15,238 nt of DNA from Phoronis ovalis (GCA_028565635.1 JAOXYB010028500.1:1-15238); one strand, 5' to 3'; positions 1 through 9,719 are shown, counted from the first letter of the stretch. The notes: a model not told the origin generated them from the letters alone. Made by a program: numbers and translations.

Positions 1-252
1 GCACACTTTCTTTGCCATTATGCTTCTCTTTGATTAGAAGAACTTTCTCATATATCTCCATGGCACCTCTTGGGTCTTCTAGATCACTCATAGCGTTAGC
101 CATATTTTCTCGTGTTCTAGCTGCTAGCACACTTTCTTTGCCATTATGCTTCTCTTCGATTAGAAGAACTTTCTCATATATCTCCATGGCACCTCTTGTG
201 TCACCTAGTTCACGCATAGCGTGAGCCATATTTTCTCGTGTTCTGGCAACTT
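1..252 (-). repeat. Tandem 126-bp TPR-coding duplication (units 1-126 and 127-252)
   Basis: Two adjacent 126-base units, each coding one 42-residue TPR, differ at 11 positions by my count (about 91% identity). The first 69 bases on the plus strand differ at one position only. The differences fall in nine codons, eight of which change the residue. The next unit inward (from about 253) is a TPR too but much more diverged, so this pair is a recent in-frame duplication. Further copies may lie beyond the left edge. Confidence 0.9.
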
Positions 253-2493
253 GTAAACTATCACTGCCGTGGTGTTTCTCGTTGAAAGAAATTACGTCAT
301 GGTACATTTCTAAGGCCGACCTATTATGGCAACCTTTCCAAATTGTAGCCAACTTCTCTTTAGTGTTAACGGCTTCTATAGTCTCTTCCCCGTATACCGT
401 CTTTTTTAGGTCAAGTATATCTTGATACATTTCAACTGCGTTCATCACGTTTTCATAATCACCTATGTCGTGTTTTGCTTTAGCCATATTTTCCAATATA
501 TTTAAATATTCTACACTTTCTCTGCCATAACGTGTCTCGGACAAGGAAATAATATTTTTATATTCTTCATTCGCCAAGTTAGTATCCCCTGCCTTTGTCA
601 AAGCACTTGCTAAGGCAACAAGAGTGTTTGCAACTTGGTAGCTGCCCTTACCATAGCATTTCTGTTTAAGAGGAATGATTTTCTTGAGTATACCAATTGC
701 ATTATTCGAATCACCCAAACCGATCATGCACATAGCTATTTTTTCTTCAGTCAAAGCTACCTCAATATTGTCTCTGCCATGCTTAGATTCTAGCACAGGA
801 AGAAGAGTTTCAAGCATTTGTTTAGCCTCCGCTGTATGACCAATGTTATGCATCATATTAGCAACTGTAGTCTGCATCTTAGCCGATTCATTACTTTCAA
901 TACCAAATATCGTTTTTGTTCTATCTAGCACACCTTTTGCACGTTGGATGTAAGATTTACAGGCTTCTTCATCTAATTTTTCGATAAGTGAATGAATTTC
1001 AAAGGCCTTTGGATAATAAAAACTCTCAAGGTCGTTTTCAATTGTAAAACCATACAATTGTCCAGCATCATCAATTTCTGGCATTGTTTTATCATTTATT
1101 ATTATAGAAGATTTTTCAAGCCACTCATACACACCAGTTACGTTTCCTGTTTCAAGTTTTATATCCGCGACAGCTAAATACGTGAGAGCAAGCTTGCCAT
1201 GATTGTCTCCATATACCTTCTTCTGTAGTTGAATTAACGTTTCACCCATCACCACAGCATCATGTGCCTCCCCAACGTGCTTCATAATTATAAGGCTTTT
1301 AGTAATCAACTCTTCAACTGTCTCCACCATGTCTGAAATATATTCTGTTACGTTCGACATCAGACATCTAACGTTACGCACGTAACTTCTAGCGGAATCA
1401 AACTGTTCAGCTTGTGTTGGTATATCAGAACAAACGTTTATCAGACTTCGCATCAATGGTTCCAGTATCTGATCCTTTACTTCCTCGTGCCCCCTGCTTT
1501 TCGCCAACTGACGTATTACATGCTGTAGTAATCTATGTACCCGTAAACTTCGGCTGTTTGAACCTGGGAATACTAAAGAGTAAGTGGTTAGAACTGCCTT
1601 TACTTTATTGACGTACTTCTCATCTGGCGACAATAACAAAGATTGTTGGAAAAGTACGAGCGGTATGTTATCAGGTGACAGAAAAGCACACCACTGCAAT
1701 AACTTCCAAGCGTCCTGCGATTGCTCCCGTATTTTTTTTTCAGATGTCAACCAAGTAGTCATCACTGTTTCCTCGGAATCATCCTCCACGTCAAAACCAT
1801 CAGATAGCATTTCAGTTTTGTTGCTTTCATACAAAGTTAAGTATTCTTTAATAAATATGCCATGTTCCTTCATGTAATTCGTTGCCTGCGCAAGAGCTAG
1901 TGGAAGGTATGCTAATGTTTCTGCCAATAGCTGACAATCTTCAGCAGTTGCCTTGTCTTTAAGCTGGTGTTGAATATAGTTAATGGAATCTTCTTTAGAA
2001 AATACGTCAAGTTCGATTATCTGCTTCCACTTGTTATTTCTGGAAGTGACAAGGATATGTTGCAATTTGTTGAGGTTCCGCAAGTCTGGCAAGAATTTTT
2101 TTAACTGTTTATAATCTTCAGCATTGTCATATATAACAAGCCATTTTTCAAACTGGCGTAGTTTTTGAAATGTTTGTTTAACGGTGTACTGGTAATCTTT
2201 ATCTTCAGCTTGCGTCTGCACTCCGAGTTCTTCGGCAAATTCTAAAAATGAGGACTCAAGTGACATTTCGTCTGCGTCAATCCATCTCACCAGGTCATAG
2301 TTTTCTTGATATCGATGTGCAAACTCAGTAACTAACTCTGTCTTTCCAATTCCACCAAGACCAGAAATCGTTTGTCGTTGTGTAACAGCGCTAAGTCCAT
2401 TACACACTTTTTGCTGAATCGCTATCAGTTGCGAGTCTCTTCCTCTAAATTCTAGGCTTCTAGGACGAATGTTTTCTGCGCGATGTCGTGAAC
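1..2493 (-). CDS. Exon 3 (partial): NB-ARC STAND NTPase and KLC-like TPR array
   Basis: The frame is open without a stop from the acceptor CTGTTAG at 2494-2500 to the left edge, encoding residues 351-1180; the 3' end lies outside the window. An FRGRD motif (365-369) opens the NTPase. It is followed by the P-loop GLGGIGKT (394-401, Lys400), kinase-2 LVIYD (468-472), the sensor-like TSR (499-501), LPLALAQ (546-552) and, after a winged-helix-like stretch, VHRLLQ (668-673) at the place of the MHD motif. These identify NB-ARC rather than NACHT. From about residue 745 the sequence becomes TPR. From about 879 a Y/H-G-x-x-S/T pattern recurs with a 40-45 residue period, as in kinesin light chain. In this family nucleotide exchange drives oligomerisation and the repeats sense ligand; that role is inferred here. 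All catalytic motifs are intact, so this is not an obvious pseudogene. Confidence 0.95.
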
Positions 2494-2640
2494 CTAACAG
2501 TACAATTAAGGTAATTAAATGCATGGAAAACATAGTTAAATTCCACAAAGTCTGATAAACCTACACGTGCACTGTCAAATAAGGATGAAGTTCATTTACA
2601 GTATTATTGGGTAAGTAATGCCTATCTATGACAACATAAC

Positions 2641-3033
2641 CATTATAAAACAATCACAAACGTAGCGAGAATAAAATGCCTGATAAGAACGAAAGATTGT
2701 GTTTCCTAGTATAGCTACTCTTGGTTCGTGCTAGCAGAACCATCATATTTTTTCCTACTGCTCTGTGAAGATTACCACCAGAATTATATCAAATCACAAA
2801 TTATAAAACCCAAATAATCCCATGAAATTTCAATTTAAAAAACTAATATTTGTTTCAATCTCTTCTACATTGATTCCGCTTTCAAAACAAAAAACAACAA
2901 CAAATTCATCGCTAAGGAGAAAAAAGAAAACAAATCTAAATTTAAGCTTGCTGGACCGTACATTCAGGCCCGGACAAACTATAGGACCAGAACTGCTGTC
3001 ACGTCAACTGTGTCAATGGCCATCCTGTGAATA
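2641..3033 (+). repeat. Interspersed repeat, copy A (partner at 13555-13965)
   Basis: By eye this segment aligns with 13555-13965 in the same orientation. Both begin CATTATAAAA, then share an AAATG-CCTG-TAAGAAC block, a TTTAAAAA-CTAATATT-TTTCAATCT block, an A-rich stretch and a following AAATTTAAG block. Divergence is high, with many small indels. No terminal repeats or coding capacity were recognised. The 70-codon open frame at 2822-3034 falls in it and is treated as chance. Repeat class is unknown. Confidence 0.6.
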
Positions 3034-4625
3034 AGGGAATAAAACACCAAAATATACAGGCTGAGCCGTGTCAGTGAATATAATAACACAATTATTAGCG
3101 ATTTGAAAAACCAACTTTCTGCATACACATTTCAATATAGGGGAATAAGTAAGCACTGCCATGCGTCCTGTCTGATCATTGTGGTGAATAGACTATATCT
3201 GCATGCACTTGAGGGTGCTGCAGACCCTTTCAATACCAGTGTAATAAAAATCTGCGTCCGCGTGCTACAGTGTCCAATGGAAACTGAATATCAGAAATAC
3301 TGAAGTAATGAAAACGCGAGTCCGCCCATTACATAGTGTCCAAGACGCTCATTTTCAAAGGGGACGCCAGGTTTCAGATACTGGGCGTCCTAGCTACGGA
3401 CTTATCTTACACCGGCATCCTTTAGTTTTACACAACACTTGTTTTTTAAAATCTCACTTTAGAAAAGCTTTAAACGGTAAAAATTTAACAAAATTAAAAA
3501 ATATTAAGAAATAGTTGCATATGTATTGATATGCTCACAACAAGGGGGGTATTTCTTAGATCAAACACATAAGATTTTTTTTGGTTTTGGCTCGGCATGC
3601 GAAGGAGGCATTTTGTCCGGTTTTGCGAAGGAATCCCGTGACCTCACGCAGAACTACGTTATTTGATCATTCACAAAATGCGACATGCTGGGAACGTTTG
3701 GGTCTGAGACTGGTGGCTCCACCAATTGCATACAAATAGTCTATTGTACCAAATTTGAAGCAAATTCCAACTTTACAACAAAAGCAAGCAGAACATAATG
3801 AAACTAAATGCTTATTTAAATATTGCAACATTGTTTTTGTACAGTATTTCTAAAAGTAAATGAAATAACACCATGGATATTTTGCTGCGTGTTGTATTGC
3901 TGTTTACTGATTTATGTACATGTATTAAAGCTACTACAAAAAAAATGTGAAAGAAACAAATTTTCAAATGCTTTCAATATAATTTAACTAGGATCATACA
4001 TTATTATCAGTCAATAAATGATTACAAGTTCGGGCTTTTAAATAACATGCATTTCACTGTTATGTGCATACTAATGTATTTGTTGGCAAGCACTATATAA
4101 ATACATTGGCTTTTCAATATTCATATTCTAAGAAATTTTATGAGTCGCAAAATATGACGACAGCATGGATTTTTCATGAGTCCTGTTTTAGCGTGTATTA
4201 AAAATCTTTAATACATTAAATTGTGTATGAAGGAAACAGAGTTTTCATTACTTAACTAGGCATTATTGCTATTAATTAGCGAATGCATGTAGGAAAATAC
4301 TAAATTAAATATTAAATGCACATGTTATTTAATATTTCACTGTTTTGTACATGCTGACACTGAAAGAAAACAAAGGACTAGTAACTTAATGGCTAATACA
4401 GTGTATATCCTCAGAAGGTTAATTTACATCATTTGGCACCCCGTCATACAACGCCAAACTCTTATTCTAAGTTCTTGCTACAACTAGTTTTAACAGGACT
4501 TTACTAGCAAATATAACTATTTGATCAACATATTCGCAAGTATTAGGAAGTGTGGCTGGCTTTCGTTTTCCACATATTTCGTGTATCCCTAGCATTTTGC
4601 TTTCTGTCAAGTTTATCCAAACACA

Positions 4626-5116
4626 GTCTGAATAAATCCATCCGTTAGCGTTCCGTGCTTTCTCAACTAATGTCTGGGCTTAACCATAGTAATTTTTTTA
4701 CTATATCCTTTCAATTTAACAAGAGCGGAATAATTACGTCATTAAACTTTCGCCAACAGATATAAACTTTTCTCTCTGCGTGTTCCACCGTCACCTACCA
4801 CGTCTATTTTATAATTATGACTCGTTATGAATAGATATCGCCAGGGAGCTTGCATTTTGCTTAGCGGACTATAGATAAACACAGGGAGGACCAGATCAGA
4901 ATGTGTGTAATCGACCACTTACCCGCTTAGTCCACTGTTGTACCTATTATTATAAGCTGCAATTTGATTGGTGTCAAGACTTTCGTGACACTTTATATAG
5001 AAATAAAGGGATTATCGTTGTTCTGTTTTTCGTGATAATAAACAAAAATTGACTATGACTATGCCCAAACGTTAGTTGAGAAGGTACAGAACACTAACGG
5101 ATAGATTTATTCAGAC
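4626..5116 (+). mobile_element. MITE-like element with 65-bp terminal inverted repeats
   Basis: The left end 4626-4690 and right end 5052-5116 are inverted copies of each other, about 85% identical over 65 bases, both beginning GTCTGAATAAATC when read inward. The 360-base interior has no coding capacity. It contains an AAATAAAGGGATTATCG block and a GTGTCA...TGACAC hairpin. A clear target-site duplication is not visible, so the superfamily is undetermined. A second copy lies in the same intron (5717-6034), with its left boundary at the same base of the repeat. This supports a true element end near 4624-4626. Confidence 0.8.
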
Positions 5117-5716
5117 GATCGAAACATATTATAACATTTATATAGCGTTTTTGTTAAGTCTACAGTATTTGGACCTATCGATCTCTCATTCGTTGAGGCT
5201 GATAATTTGAATATCGGAAGAGCCTCTTGAACGTTCCCTAGCTGACACATAGCTTGAGAAGTCATGATTCATGTGGTACTGCCATTGTATCACATTCATT
5301 CCTATGATGTCTTTCCACTAGTGTGGCTTTGTTAAGCTTTTTCTAATTTGTCCAGAGGATTCATAATAACAGCCATGTTGACTTGATGCATTGCTACATT
5401 TGTGTTATATTAACGGTAATATCGTGCATTGCACTTATTAGTCCATTTGTTTTTACTAACGAGAATAAATCGAGTATATACGAATGATCAGGTGATAAAT
5501 AAAAGTTGAACGCAGTTAGTATCTATAAGTGTGAGGACGATTATTGTTTGTATGACAATTTGAAAACCTTTTTAGTTTTATTATGTTATCTAGTAACAAA
5601 CAGGTGAAAACTAATATAGCATACTACTATTCTAATCAATTGTATTACCATATTTGTTCTAAGAAAAGATTGGCAAAATGATAATTTATTACAGTACACT
5701 ATATATTTATTACGCA

Positions 5717-6034
5717 GTCTGAATTAATCCATCAGTAAGTGTTCCGTTCCTTCTCAACTAACGTCTGGACTTAACCATAGTCACTATTCCTTCAACATAG
5801 TCAAATTTTGTTATATTTCTTCAACTTAACAAGAACGAATAAAAATGAGAGATTCGGCTGTGTGACTGACCTACTTTGCTCAGGATTTTACACTAGTTAT
5901 CTGCTTATTACGTCTTCCGGGTTTTAATTTTTCGTAACCGCAATTTGATGGTGTCACTGTATATATAAATAAAGGGATTATCGTCCTTCTGGTTTTCCAG
6001 ATAATAAACAAAAATTGACTATGTTTAGAAGGTA
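5717..6034 (+). mobile_element. Second, decayed copy of the MITE-like element
   Basis: Its left 65 bases (5717-5781) match the left terminal repeat of the 4626-5116 element. Its right part shares AAATAAAGGGATTATCG and AATAAACAAAAATTGACTAT. The right terminal repeat is largely lost: about 20 bases after GACTATG are missing and homology ends near AGAAGGTAC (6026-6034). The interior is shorter than in the first copy. Same orientation, about 600 bases further on. Confidence 0.75.
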
Positions 6035-6156
6035 CGGATCAAACATTGAATCCTATTGTAACGAGGCTACATAATTGATTAACATTTCTATATGTATATA
6101 AATGTACTTATATTAGAATGGACATTGACCTGGGAATTCCTTAACAATGCACATAC

Positions 6157-6216
6157 CTGTTATAGCAGGCGCTGAAGTATAACTTGCGCTGGCGGTGTTA
6201 CCTTTTTTTTCTGGAT
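6157..6216 (-). CDS. Exon 2 of HEPN-NB-ARC-TPR receptor gene: 20-codon linker
   Basis: This short exon is inferred from splice signals and frame. On the minus strand it is preceded by a T-rich acceptor ending TTTTTCAG and followed by a GTATGT donor. It is exactly 60 bases, with phase 1 at both ends, so it joins the upstream HEPN exon to the downstream NTPase exon without a frame change. It encodes residues 330-349 and the first base of codon 350: an Asp-Pro-Glu-Lys-Lys start, then a Ser/Thr/Ala/Pro-rich stretch (NTASASYTSAPAIT). That composition fits a flexible linker between effector and NTPase. A run of eight A (coding strand) lies near its 5' end. Skipping this exon would keep the frame, so it could be alternatively spliced. 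No domain is recognised. The alternative is a chance open segment, but both consensus sites and the phase match argue against it. Confidence 0.8.
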
Positions 6217-7037
6217 CTGAAAAATGTTCAAAATGTGTTCAAAATTAAGTCTATGCTCTTACTATGATTAAATCACCAAGGTAATACGTGGAGGTAACAT
6301 TTAATGTATCAACTTATTTAACTAGAACGCTTGAATGTAGCTGTTTTCAGAAGCTATATGTATTAATGTAGACAAGCTGACCATACTTCCAGTTATGAAA
6401 AGTTATCAAATGCAGTTATCATCACATGATATTTTAATATTTTTAGTTATTTGTTGTATTTTCCAATAAACTGTAGATTATAGGTGAATCAATGTAAACA
6501 AACAAGTCGAAAACTTTAATTAAACATTTTGAACCAGAATTATTGTATATGACTTTTAGTATGAAAGAAAATTAGAATATCAAAGATATAGAATACTTCT
6601 CTCTATGTTACGGACGATTTCATCAGTGGACTAGCGTTGTGAATTCAATATTAATATGATAACGAGCTAAACTCCAAGAGTTTTAAATTCACTGTAATAT
6701 AGGAGTTTACCAGTTATTTTTTTACGACTTTCACCGTTGTTTTTTTTTGAGAAAATCGTGTTTGTACAACACAACCTACTATTGTTATGTCAGAGAGTCC
6801 CGAACTAAAAGGATTATTGAAAATTTGAACTCAGCAAGTTCTCTTGATTCGAGCATAAAATACAACACGATACTATAGGAAAAAATACACAATTTTAAAA
6901 ACGCCATGTCAAGAAAGAAAACGAGAAAAACTTTCGAATGCTGACACTCCGCGTAATTAGTAAATAATATATACATAGTACAAATATAAACTAATGAATA
7001 CAATTTTAGTATGATCATAGTGTTTATCATGGCTCAC
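6217..7037 (-). other. Intron 1 of the receptor gene
   Basis: An 821-base GT-AG phase-1 intron, from donor GTGAGC at 7037-7032 to acceptor TTTTTCAG ending at 6217. It is AT-rich. An 81-codon open frame on the minus strand (6785-7030) lies within it but resembles no known protein and is treated as chance. I see no transposon or RNA gene in it. Confidence 0.75.
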
Positions 7038-8025
7038 CTTCAACTGGTGTCTGGTTGGTAGGTTTTACAAACGTTTCTATATCTTCCAACTTGTTTAGGA
7101 TTTGTTCTTGACGCAAGTTTTGATTTTCTTCAGACTGTAATGCTGCATTATTTATCATAGTTTGCGTTCCTTTCAGAATTGTATCCTCAGCTGAAGAAAG
7201 TTTTTCAGAAAAATGCGATATCATGTCTTCTTTTACGCGCTGTATTATTTTGTAACAATCTTCTGCAGTTGGTAATTTCTCTGCTATATTTGTCCTTGCC
7301 TCGGCTCTCGGTGGAACTGGTCTTTCCTTAAAGACTTTCATGACTGTGGCAACAACTTGTCCGATCTTTTTACGAATATCACCACCCAAAACAGTTTCTG
7401 CTATATGTGACTGTTGTTGCCATAACTCTAAAAGTTGATCGTATTTAAGCTGTAAATCAACATCTAAAGACATTGATTTTAAAGTGTCATAATCTTGCTG
7501 TGAAAACTGTGTTGGTGAGAGAGATAAAAATATTTTTACAGCATCGTCCCAGTGTTTGTGAAAATCTTCGTCTGTTAAACTTGCAGTTGTGATATGTCCA
7601 TACAGACGATTTCTCATAATTCTTATTCGGGTAACATTTGCTTCTACAGACCTATCGTTCTCAGCTATGGGTTCATCCCATACTGGATCATTTGAGGGAC
7701 GTAAGCCACATATGTTTCTTAATAGAATGCAAATCAAAGTAATGTCAAGTTGTTTAACATTAACATTATTGCTAGCTGGTCCCAAGTTCCTTTTACTTGT
7801 ACTGTTTGGGTATAAACACATTTGCTGCTGTTTGTTAAAAGGTGGAACGTTGCTTAAAACTCTTTGGACGTTCCGTTGGTTTAAAATATCTTCAAAGCTT
7901 AAAGACGGATATTTGGTTTTCAGCTGATTGTCAAGGACGTCTGACAGCACGACGGTACCGCAATCAATTAAAAGACGGCACACGCGGAAAAAATTTGCGT
8001 TTTCAGGAGTATACGCAACGGCCAT
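7038..8025 (-). CDS. Exon 1 of HEPN-NB-ARC-TPR receptor gene: DZIP3-like HEPN domain and coiled coil
   Basis: This exon encodes residues 1-329 plus one base of codon 330. Residues about 10-175 resemble the HEPN domain of DZIP3-like proteins. Visible signatures are NFFRVCRLLIDCGTVVL (11-27), the LYP turn (71-73), DITLICILLRNICGL (94-108) and the HEPN motif RNRLYGH (138-144, R-x5-H). Related HEPN domains bind or cut RNA; activity here is inferred only. Residues about 250-320 are charged, helical and likely coiled coil. The start is well supported: ATG lies in a strong context (A at -3, G at +4), and an in-frame TAA (8047-8049) sits seven codons upstream. The exon ends at GAAG|GTGAGC. Without splicing the frame stops three codons later, at 7027-7029. 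The exon is joined in phase 1 to the exon at 6157-6216. No signal peptide or membrane segment is seen, so the product is probably cytoplasmic. Confidence 0.88.
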
Positions 8026-8056
8026 AGTGGATGATTGGTTATTGCTTTAATTTGCC
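8026..8056 (-). promoter_or_regulatory. 5'-UTR segment with upstream splice acceptor
   Basis: On the minus strand, a pyrimidine-rich acceptor (CATTTCTTTACAG, ending at 8057) lies 31 bases before the start codon. This suggests a 5'-UTR intron and at least one non-coding exon further upstream (higher coordinates), which I could not locate. The segment contains an in-frame TAA at 8047-8049, so coding cannot extend upstream through it. If the acceptor is not used, transcription would simply begin nearby; no TATA box or other promoter is convincing. Confidence 0.5.
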
Positions 8057-8383
8057 CTGTAAAGAAATGTAAGGATATCAATATTGGGATATGCAGACAA
8101 AAAAAATATCAATATACTGCAGCTTTTCGCACTAGAGGAACTCTGAAGATATCACCTGCTGACAAATAAAACTTTTCCTTGTTATATTCAAAATTATCTG
8201 GATCAAATAGAGCCTTAAGGGTGATAATTTTGTTAAATCTGTGCACAACGGCTCAGTACGCAATATATTTAGATATATCACAAAAATGTTTTCTTAAACT
8301 TTAACATTCAAGCCATGTCATATAGATATTTTCAAACTAGTATCTGGAATGTTTAAAATTTAATTAGCGCTTAAATGACACCT

Positions 8384-8520
8384 TAGCAATTAAACTATTC
8401 TCCCATAATTTGTTATTGACCATTTTTAAATTGCACAATGAATTTCAGGTTATATAATCAATTTAGTACGTTTAGCAAAAAACATAAGAATTCAAAGATT
8501 ATTCATATTATTTGCAATTT
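8384..8520 (+). repeat. Dispersed repeat, partner at 13332-13480
   Basis: The run from TAGCAATTAAAC through CTCCCATAA, TTGTTAT-GACCATTTTT-AAATTGCA and GGTTATA-AATCAATT recurs in order at 13332-13480 with scattered differences. Beyond about 8520 similarity fades. Class is unknown. Confidence 0.6.
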
Positions 8521-8624
8521 GGTCATAAATAATGGAAGTATCGTTTATATCGTAAAAACGTAGTTAGCTCGAATTCAGGCTGGATTTTCCGGTAGAATGC
8601 ACCTTATAATTGGTATTTATTTTG

Positions 8625-8695
8625 TTTGAAAAAATGTAATCCAGATTTTTCAAGAATTTTTATTTAACCAGTAACAAGGATCTAGCTTAGCCTTA
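8625..8695 (+). repeat. Short dispersed repeat, partner at 11463-11525
   Basis: A GTTTGAAAAAATGTAAT block followed about 40 bases later by TCTAGCTTAGCCTT matches a similarly spaced pair at 11463-11525. The CTAGCTTAGC core also appears inverted at 13097-13110. Similarity between the two blocks is modest. Confidence 0.45.
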
Positions 8696-8930
8696 AAGAC
8701 TTAGTGATCAAAAAGCAGGGTAATTTGATATTTTAACGAAAGATGTCGCCAAATTATGGTACTGTACATTAGATCACGTAGATCATCATTTCTTGACAGA
8801 TATAAAAACTGCTGCTTGATTTTCCGCATACTTATAAAGGAAATATTTTGAAGATAAAGCAAAATCTAGATGGCTGTTACTTGACCATATTGGCAGTTAT
8901 ACTAGGAAATATTGAATTGAACAATCGTTA

Positions 8931-9157
8931 GAATTCAGTTTGTCGCTGCTAAGGGTCGTTTGAAGCCAGACATGCGGCTGATCATGTTACAAAAGGACAC
9001 CAAAACATTTAAATATTTAACAAACGTTTGCTTGCCTTGCCGATATCATAAACACTCTAAGCATACTAGGGGACTCAGAGATACCACGCAACCAGAAAAC
9101 ACACAGAGGCAGTACAAGATTGCGAAATGGACACTGCAAAATGCAACTTTGGATTGA
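8931..9157 (+). pseudogene. Possible gag-like remnant of a Ty3/gypsy element
   Basis: In the frame around 8945-9030 the translation contains GRLKPDMRLIMLQKDTKTF. This resembles the stretch of gypsy-type Gag proteins in which a GL-K-P/D-R/V-x-LQ-x-P-x-TF pattern ends the conserved region. It stands about 560 bases before a gypsy pol remnant on the same strand, where gag would be expected. The match is short and no zinc knuckle or capsid core is seen. The open frame of 65 codons (8960-9157) may be chance. Confidence 0.35.
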
Positions 9158-9165
9158 CCATATGT

Positions 9166-9719
9166 CTATAGTAAACAATGATTTTATTAGGAGTAAACTG
9201 AGTATAAAAGCAGTCCTAATCAAGTTTTAGTGCTGTTCATACAAAAATTAAATCAGCGTATCAACGCTAATCCTTTCCATGACATTTAGCCGTAATTATG
9301 CAACAGATATCAAATTCTATGTTTTTCCAAATACAGCTATTATTTGAATTCACCTTATGAATCAACATTAATTTAATATTGATACAGACACTGAGAGCTT
9401 TACTATGAAATAATCGAAATATATAACACTAGTTTTAGTCAGTTTAGATAACCTCAACGTTATACACTGCACTGTAAGATTTCTTTTATATTTCAACCCT
9501 ACATTAAGTTAGGATCACAAATTAAGAAATGTAATTGGTGCCAACAGGGTGCTATTAGAAATTTAAATAGCAATGTGTGTAGATATTTTAACCCTAAAAA
9601 TAATTTAAGTCTTTACTTGTTAGACAATTCTAGTGAACCCTTGCACTGTGTCCCCGGGACTCTGTCATGAACAGAACTCAGTGAACCCACGATTAGCAGG
9701 TAACAAAGCTAGAGAACTT
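9166..9719. other. Unassigned AT-rich stretch
   Basis: It lies between the possible gag remnant and the pol remnant, where a protease would sit in an intact gypsy element. I see no DSG/DTG protease motif, open frame, LTR end or RNA gene here. Confidence 0.5.

Larger units (their letters stand above)
2494..6156 (-). other. Intron 2 of the receptor gene
   Basis: A 3,663-base GT-AG phase-1 intron, from donor GTATGT at 6156-6151 to acceptor CTGTTAG ending at 2494. It carries an interspersed repeat (2641-3033) and two MITE-like copies (4626-5116 and 5717-6034). A somewhat GC-richer block at about 3540-3740 and the AT-rich stretch 3740-4620 hold nothing I recognise apart from a small hairpin at 4307-4337. 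Short plus-strand open frames here have no protein-like character. Confidence 0.75.
8057..8930. other. 5' flank or 5'-UTR intron of receptor gene, no gene seen
   Basis: AT-rich sequence upstream of the receptor start. It contains two short dispersed repeats (8384-8520 and 8625-8695) listed separately. I found no convincing exon, promoter or RNA gene. Confidence 0.5.

Noticed and set aside
12-1877. Several plus-strand open frames of 61-97 codons within 12-224, 992-1177, 1414-1611 and 1584-1877
   Set aside because: All are antisense to the continuous NB-ARC-TPR exon, which carries the recognisable motifs.
3103-3514. Two small plus-strand open frames, and a weak 64-base imperfect tandem duplication (about 3241 and 3305)
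   Set aside because: No protein-like features. The duplication shares only GTAAT-AAAA, GTCCGC and AGTGTCCAA blocks and could be chance or very old.
4307-4337. Perfect 11-bp hairpin AAATATTAAAT / ATTTAATATTT
   Set aside because: Expected by chance in strongly AT-rich intron sequence; no other feature is linked to it.
6785-7030. 81-codon minus-strand open frame just after the HEPN exon
   Set aside because: It begins at the donor region of intron 1, is rich in I, L, Y and F as expected of AT-rich noncoding DNA, and matches no family I know.
7589-7927. 112-codon plus-strand open frame (and a 61-codon one at 7842-8027)
   Set aside because: It lies antisense inside the HEPN exon and shows no domain. 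It is an antisense shadow of the real coding strand.
9017-9223. 68-codon minus-strand open frame opposite the gag-like remnant
   Set aside because: No domain, and it overlaps a region whose plus-strand translation better resembles a known family.
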